Positions 59,715 through 64,000 of a stretch of 64,000 nucleotides of DNA are shown in pieces (within the stretch, counting starts at the first letter, position 1; every line of letters starts with the position of its first letter). Origin of the DNA: Annulohypoxylon bovei var. microspora (taxonomy: Eukaryota; Ascomycota; Sordariomycetes; Xylariales; Hypoxylaceae); assembly GCA_022836615.1 (NCBI GenBank), contig MU405356.1, positions 1 to 64,000 of the forward strand, given 5' to 3'. The notes beneath the pieces are model-generated. The model was not told the DNA's origin. It searched no databases and saw only the letters and a list, made by a program, of their open reading frames with translations. A program made the position numbers and the translations under genes.

Positions 59715-62300
59715 CTACGCCATCTCCATGCTCTCCTTCTCGCCACCCGTCGACATATCCGCCATCTCCTGGTCCCCCTTTTTCCTGCTCCCGCTCCCAC
59801 TGCCAGACCCGCTCCCACTCGTACTTCCACTTACACTATTCCTCCCAGCCCCACCATCCCCGCTGCCTGTAGCCCCTTGACTCCCGAACAGCCCGCGCCC
59901 AATATCTAGCCCAGCGACGCCGTCCCTAATCTTCGCTAGGTTTGTCGCGAACGCGCCCGGCGTGTCCGCGCTAGCGCTGTGCTTGAGACCCGCGACCCGC
60001 TGCTCTGGCGTAAGCGCCTCGTGCGCGGACTCCACGCCCGTGAGCACGCTCTTGCTCGTGGGCAAGCTCGGGGGTTGGGGGCTCGACGGGGGCCGAGGGG
60101 ATCTGGAATCGCTGCTCGGTGGGCTAGAAAAGCTGCCTGGCATGGTGCCCATGCCGTATGTGCCGAGCCTCTCGTCCCGCGCCGCGGCTAGGTCAAGATA
60201 CTCGTTCATCTCGGCGTCCGACCGACCGAACAGCTGGTACCACCAACGGACATCCGAGAGTTTAGGGAAGAGGAGCCTCTCGCGGCCGCTTTGCCGGTCA
60301 TCGATCGTGGCGTCGTAGTCGCGGTTGATGAATTCCGGTTTCCGGGATAGGAAATAGTCCCAGACGGACCTTGTCCGTTCGCTCGCATGGGCTTCTTTTC
60401 GGGCCTTCTCGCTATTCCACAGGAACGTGCCGTACTGGGCGGCGTATAGGTGGTAGAGAAGCCGTCGTAGAAACCGTTCGTTATACTCGAAGCGATTAGG
60501 ATGTTGCCGCAAGAGTTGGTAGGTAGCGTCGAGGAATTGGTGGAAGACGGGGGACATTTCATTTGGTCGGGTAGCTTCGCTGGCCTCTGGAGTACCTGCT
60601 GCAGGTTTCTTGACTTGCGATGGATCTTCAGGGGGTGAAGCGATACCATCGCCATCAGACTCGGCGTTGCTGTCATTGTTACGGTTCTTGTTGAAGAATC
60701 GCTTCGCACTTGCGAGTGCATTCTCGAAAGCCTCGCCAGCACGGCCATCCGAGTCACCAGGCTGGATCGCCGATCCAGCTAAGGCGTCTTTCTCAACTGT
60801 AAACCATTTCTCGGAGTTGAGCGGGCCGGAACGTTGTTGGAACATATGTCCAAAAGAAAGCCAATCTTTCTCGACTAGTACAACGAATCCTTCAATGGTC
60901 CGGTAATAAGGATCCAACATCAGCTGTGACAGGGCTGACAGTTGACTTGTGCGATCCCAACCATCCGAGCAGTGAATCAAAACGTGCGAGTGTTTTATAC
61001 CCACCTGCCGTGCTATCAGGGCCGATCCGTCAAGAATGCCGGTAATATGTTTTAGCCACCCACTCTTCGCAAGCAGTTCACGATTCGGGGGTAGGCGAGA
61101 AATATCGCCATCTTTGATCGCCTCTATGACGCTATTGAGGGACTCTCTCATGACGTGGATATTCTCAATATTCAAATAGGCTTTTTTAGCGAATTTATAA
61201 TATTCCATATTCTCGGACCCCTTTCCCATCGCCTGCATAACAACCGCGTTGATGGTTGGTCGAGCATCTACGATGAGATTGCTTTGCTGCGCACCGTATA
61301 CCAGCCGCTTTCCGGTTTTCGAATCGTAATTATTATCGTCACTCCCAGCGATAAGTTCATCTTCTAGGCGTTCGGTATCTGAAGTCTCCGTGTCGAAACT
61401 TTCTCCTCGAAGGTCTGCCTGACTAGAAGCTGGGCTTGGCTCTGTAGTTTCCGAGACGGGAGCGTCTATTCCGTTAAACTCGACGGTGGCTGAAGCGGAA
61501 AAGCATGCGCTAACGAGCTTCTCATCTTGTATGCTTCGATTTCCTCGAAACCCTACCATGGGCTGGGAACTTCGCGTGATAGAACAATTGTTGAGGGAGT
61601 GGAGGTAAGTCAAGACGGGTATGCGCTGTCTAGATCGGTATGAGCCGGCATATTTTATGACGTTGTCGGATATCTTGGAGGGGACGACAAGCATGCTAGG
61701 GTAGGTCGGGGAGAAGGTATAATCCTTGTTTATCGAGGAAATCCTCCATCCTCTATCGACAGACTTGGTACTAATCCCCTGTCTTCGAAGCTCGGCTCTC
61801 GGGTCGTACAAGTGCCATCCATTGAACGGTTTCTCTTGTTTTAGGGATTGGTAACTAAAGGCATATAGATTCTCTATAGTGCCAAGGCGACATGTGCGGT
61901 TGCGAATATACTCAAATGCCTCCCGCGCATGGGCTTCATCGTGGAAGTTGAAGTTGATGAAGGTGAAGTCCCGACCTCGTAATCTTATCGAAGACGGTCT
62001 TCCTGTTACACTAGGACATGGTCGAAAGACACAGTTCCCGATTATGGGGTAAGCGATGTAAACCTCGCGGGTTTTCGGAGTGTTCGGCTGTAGTGCCGCC
62101 CCGTCGGGCAGGATATTAGGAAATACGAATATAATGTGGTGTTCTGTCAGATGGAGTTCGCCAGAGTGTTTCTCGCCGCCTCTTATGGCATCAACATCGG
62201 GTATCTATATTGGTAGATATATGTATTAGCGATAGGGAAAGAGGACGGAGGATGGAGGATGGGGGTGGCCGAAGAAGGGCCCTACCTTTTTAATCTGCAT
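59715..62300 (-). CDS. YMR1: Myotubularin-family phosphoinositide 3-phosphatase
   Basis: Two exons (62300-62286 and 62204-59715) keep frame and give 834 residues. Exon 1 is only 15 nt (MQIKK) and joins directly to IPDVDAIRGGEKHSGELHLT, the start of the PH-GRAM domain (about 5-125). The catalytic CX5R loop is HCSDGWDRTSQL, with Cys417 and Arg423, and both Asp residues present, so the enzyme should be active on PI3P and PI(3,5)P2 at endosomal and vacuolar membranes. A Ser/Glu-rich insert (about 250-300) sits inside the phosphatase domain and another at about 505-545. The tail after about 700 is low-complexity and ends with a Ser-Gly repeat. A 19-A tract lies upstream at about 62,445-62,463. Confidence 0.92.
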
Positions 62301-63212
62301 CTTCAAAGCCGTACAAGTAATAGATTTACACGAAAGGAGTCAGAAGGGGAGGCTGCACGTGTTGTCGCATTTGCTGCAAAGAGACAAAACTTGTTAGGTG
62401 CCCGAGAGTCCTCAAGGCTGATTGGAGATTCAAGTGAGCCGATCAAAAAAAAAAAAAAAAAAGAAGCACCTAGGTAACTACAGACAACGAAGTAGTATAC
62501 CTAGGGAGGTAGAACTTCATGGATGTTCGTCTTTGAATGATGATAGCAAGATACTAGAATGTGAGGACAAATGGCTACACCATGATGTATTCTGAGTTGG
62601 CAAAGCATCATATGTCAAAAGTCAACAACGAAGTGTCAGAATGCAGAGTGCAGAAAGCAGAGCGCAGAGTGGTCACATTGTTCAAGTTTGGTCCCGCGTT
62701 AAGTGCATCTAAGCTCTGCTGCGTTACTAAGTTTGAACTAAGGTTAGGTTAGGTGCTTAGCTTAACGGCGGGGCAGCTGGGGGTACATTCAATTTGTATA
62801 TAAGTATTAAGGCGAGGCTGAGAAATACATGTGGCTGAACACTTACCTACCGACGTCACAAATCGATTTCATTTAGGTGAAGGTTCAAATTCTTTAAATG
62901 GTACGTACCTTAAGTAACACTGAACAGGGTTAAGTGGGGTACAAGTACGTTACTGTGATCTGTGCTTTCTCACTAGTCGCATCGCTACAATCCCCTCTTA
63001 TCTAATCGCCTTTGATTTGGAGAGCCCACAAACCTGAACCCTAAGCCAAAAAAATTCAAGACCAAAATTCACCACTGTCAAGCAGCTACCCCGAAATTTC
63101 GTGACGAACTACAATCTGACCCGGTAATTGAACAACCTTCCTTCTTCAAACCTCGCAATTTAAACGTTCGATTCTTCTTCTTAAACAGTCATCGACTACA
63201 TCAATCTTCAAG
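62301..63212. other. Divergent promoters of myotubularin and RPS3 genes
   Basis: Contains an A19 tract, ACCTAGGT at 62,468-62,475, a short TTAGG run at about 62,742-62,753, and a perfect telobox (annotated). No coding frame is supported. Confidence 0.5.
63037..63044 (+). promoter_or_regulatory. Telobox AACCCTAA upstream of RPS3
   Basis: AACCCTAA (TTAGGGTT) lies 169 bp before the RPS3 start codon. In many fungi outside the Saccharomyces lineage this motif is the Tbf1-type site of ribosomal protein promoters. One copy is seen. Confidence 0.45.
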
Positions 63213-64000
63213 ATGGCCACCCCGGGTTCTCAGATGTGAGTATTTTTCATTTTCCCATTTTAATTCGATGATTTGGTTCTCGTAAATAGCCAAATGATTA
63301 CCCCTCCTAGGCAAAGGGAAATTTCGCGATGGCTTCATTTTATTTCCACCTTTGGGATTCCACCGTACTAATTTATTTCGCCCTACAGTTCCAAGCGCAG
63401 AAAGTTCGTCGCTGACGGCGTCTTCTATGCCGAGCTGAACGAGTTCTTCCAGCGCGAGCTGGCCGAGGAGGGCTACTCCGGCGTCGAGGTGCGCGTCACT
63501 CCCACCGTGACCGACATCATCATCCGCGCGACCCACACCCAGGAGGTTCTCGGCGAGCAGGGCCGTCGCATCCGCGAGCTCACCTCCCTGATCCAGAAGC
63601 GATTCAAGTTCCCCGAGAACTCCGTCTCCCTCTACGCCGCCAAGGTCCAGAACCGTGGTCTCTCCGCCGTCGCCCAGTGCGAGTCCCTGCGCTACAAGCT
63701 TCTCAACGGCCTTGCCGTCCGTCGTGCCTGCTACGGTGTCCTGCGCTTTATTATGGAGTCGGGCGCCAAGGGTTGCGAGGTTGTCGTCTCCGGTAAGCTG
63801 CGTGCTGCCCGTGCCAAGTCCATGAAGTTCACCGACGGCTTCATGATTCACTCCGGTCAGCCTGCCCGTGACTTCATCGACAGCGCTACCCGCCACGTTC
63901 TCCTACGCCAGGGTGTGCTCGGAATCAAGGTCAAGATCATGCGCGGCTCCGACCCCGAGGGCAAGGCCGGCCCGTCCAAGTCCCTACCCGACGCCGTCAC
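63213..64000 (+). CDS. RPS3: 40S ribosomal protein S3 (uS3), truncated by the window end
   Basis: Exon 1 (63213-63235) encodes MATPGSQ and two bases of the next codon. Exon 2 starts at 63389 and is still open at 64,000. The 211 residues visible include the KH domain (TPTVTDIIIRATHTQEVLG, GEQGRRIRELTSLIQKRF) and RHVLLRQGVLGIKVKIM, all near-identical to eukaryotic uS3, which sits at the mRNA entry of the small subunit. The 153-bp intron after only seven codons is typical of fungal ribosomal protein genes. Codons are almost all G/C-ending, as expected for very high expression. The C-terminus, about 45-50 residues, lies outside. Confidence 0.97.

Noticed and set aside
1..64000. tRNA genes, rRNA genes or CRISPR arrays
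   Set aside because: I looked for GGTTCGAATC-like B boxes and for spaced direct repeats and saw none convincing. CRISPR is not expected in a fungal nucleus.

Overview
The window is nuclear DNA from a filamentous ascomycete (Pezizomycotina, probably a Sordariomycete-type genome; the class is an inference). The evidence is: spliceosomal introns of about 50-125 bp with fungal splice signals; fungus-specific families (HET domain, BIM1-like copper protein, filamentous-type cytochrome P450); an extremely AT-rich block that looks RIP-mutated; and no operon structure. Sixteen protein-coding genes could be modelled with reading frame preserved across every intron, plus one truncated gene at the right edge and one dehydrogenase relic.

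Layout. 1-2.5 kb is AT-rich degenerate sequence. 3.9-6.1 kb (-) is a cytochrome P450. 6.1-10.7 kb has no gene I can support. 10.7-12.7 kb (-) is a ferric/cupric reductase that stands head to head with a BIM1-like, probably copper-binding, GPI-anchored protein (15.1-15.8 kb, +). 16.6-20.6 kb (-) is a four-exon gene joining a helical N-terminus, a degenerate protein kinase and a trypsin-like protease split over four exons; it is the most unusual gene here. 22.0-22.7 kb is a 662-bp inverted-repeat element with an exact 8-bp target duplication. 23 kb holds a short-chain dehydrogenase relic. 24.7-26.5 kb (-) is a GH27 alpha-galactosidase, 27.6-30.1 kb (+) a membrane-spanning HET-domain protein, 30.7-31.1 kb (+) a small secreted protein, and 31.9-33.4 kb (-) kynureninase. 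36.0-36.6 kb is a second non-autonomous element, clearly hAT-like. 39.8-43.2 kb (+) is NAD-specific glutamate dehydrogenase, 44.0-46.5 kb (+) a GH78 alpha-L-rhamnosidase, and 47.1-48.4 kb (-) an unrecognised single-pass membrane protein. From 49 kb on the genes are mostly housekeeping: MPP alpha subunit (-), EFM4-like methyltransferase (+), PP2A scaffold A subunit (-), PheRS beta subunit (+), myotubularin phosphatase (-), and the start of ribosomal protein S3 (+).

How it fits together. The left half is accessory-flavoured (P450, metal uptake, allorecognition/defence-like proteins, secreted hydrolases, small transposable elements, relics, long gene-poor gaps). The right half is conserved core genome. 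The strongest functional pairing is the metalloreductase and BIM1-like genes, which share one 2.4-kb promoter region containing two TTTGCTC copper-response-like heptamers. The palindrome ACCTAGGT recurs at least 14 times in non-coding DNA across the window.
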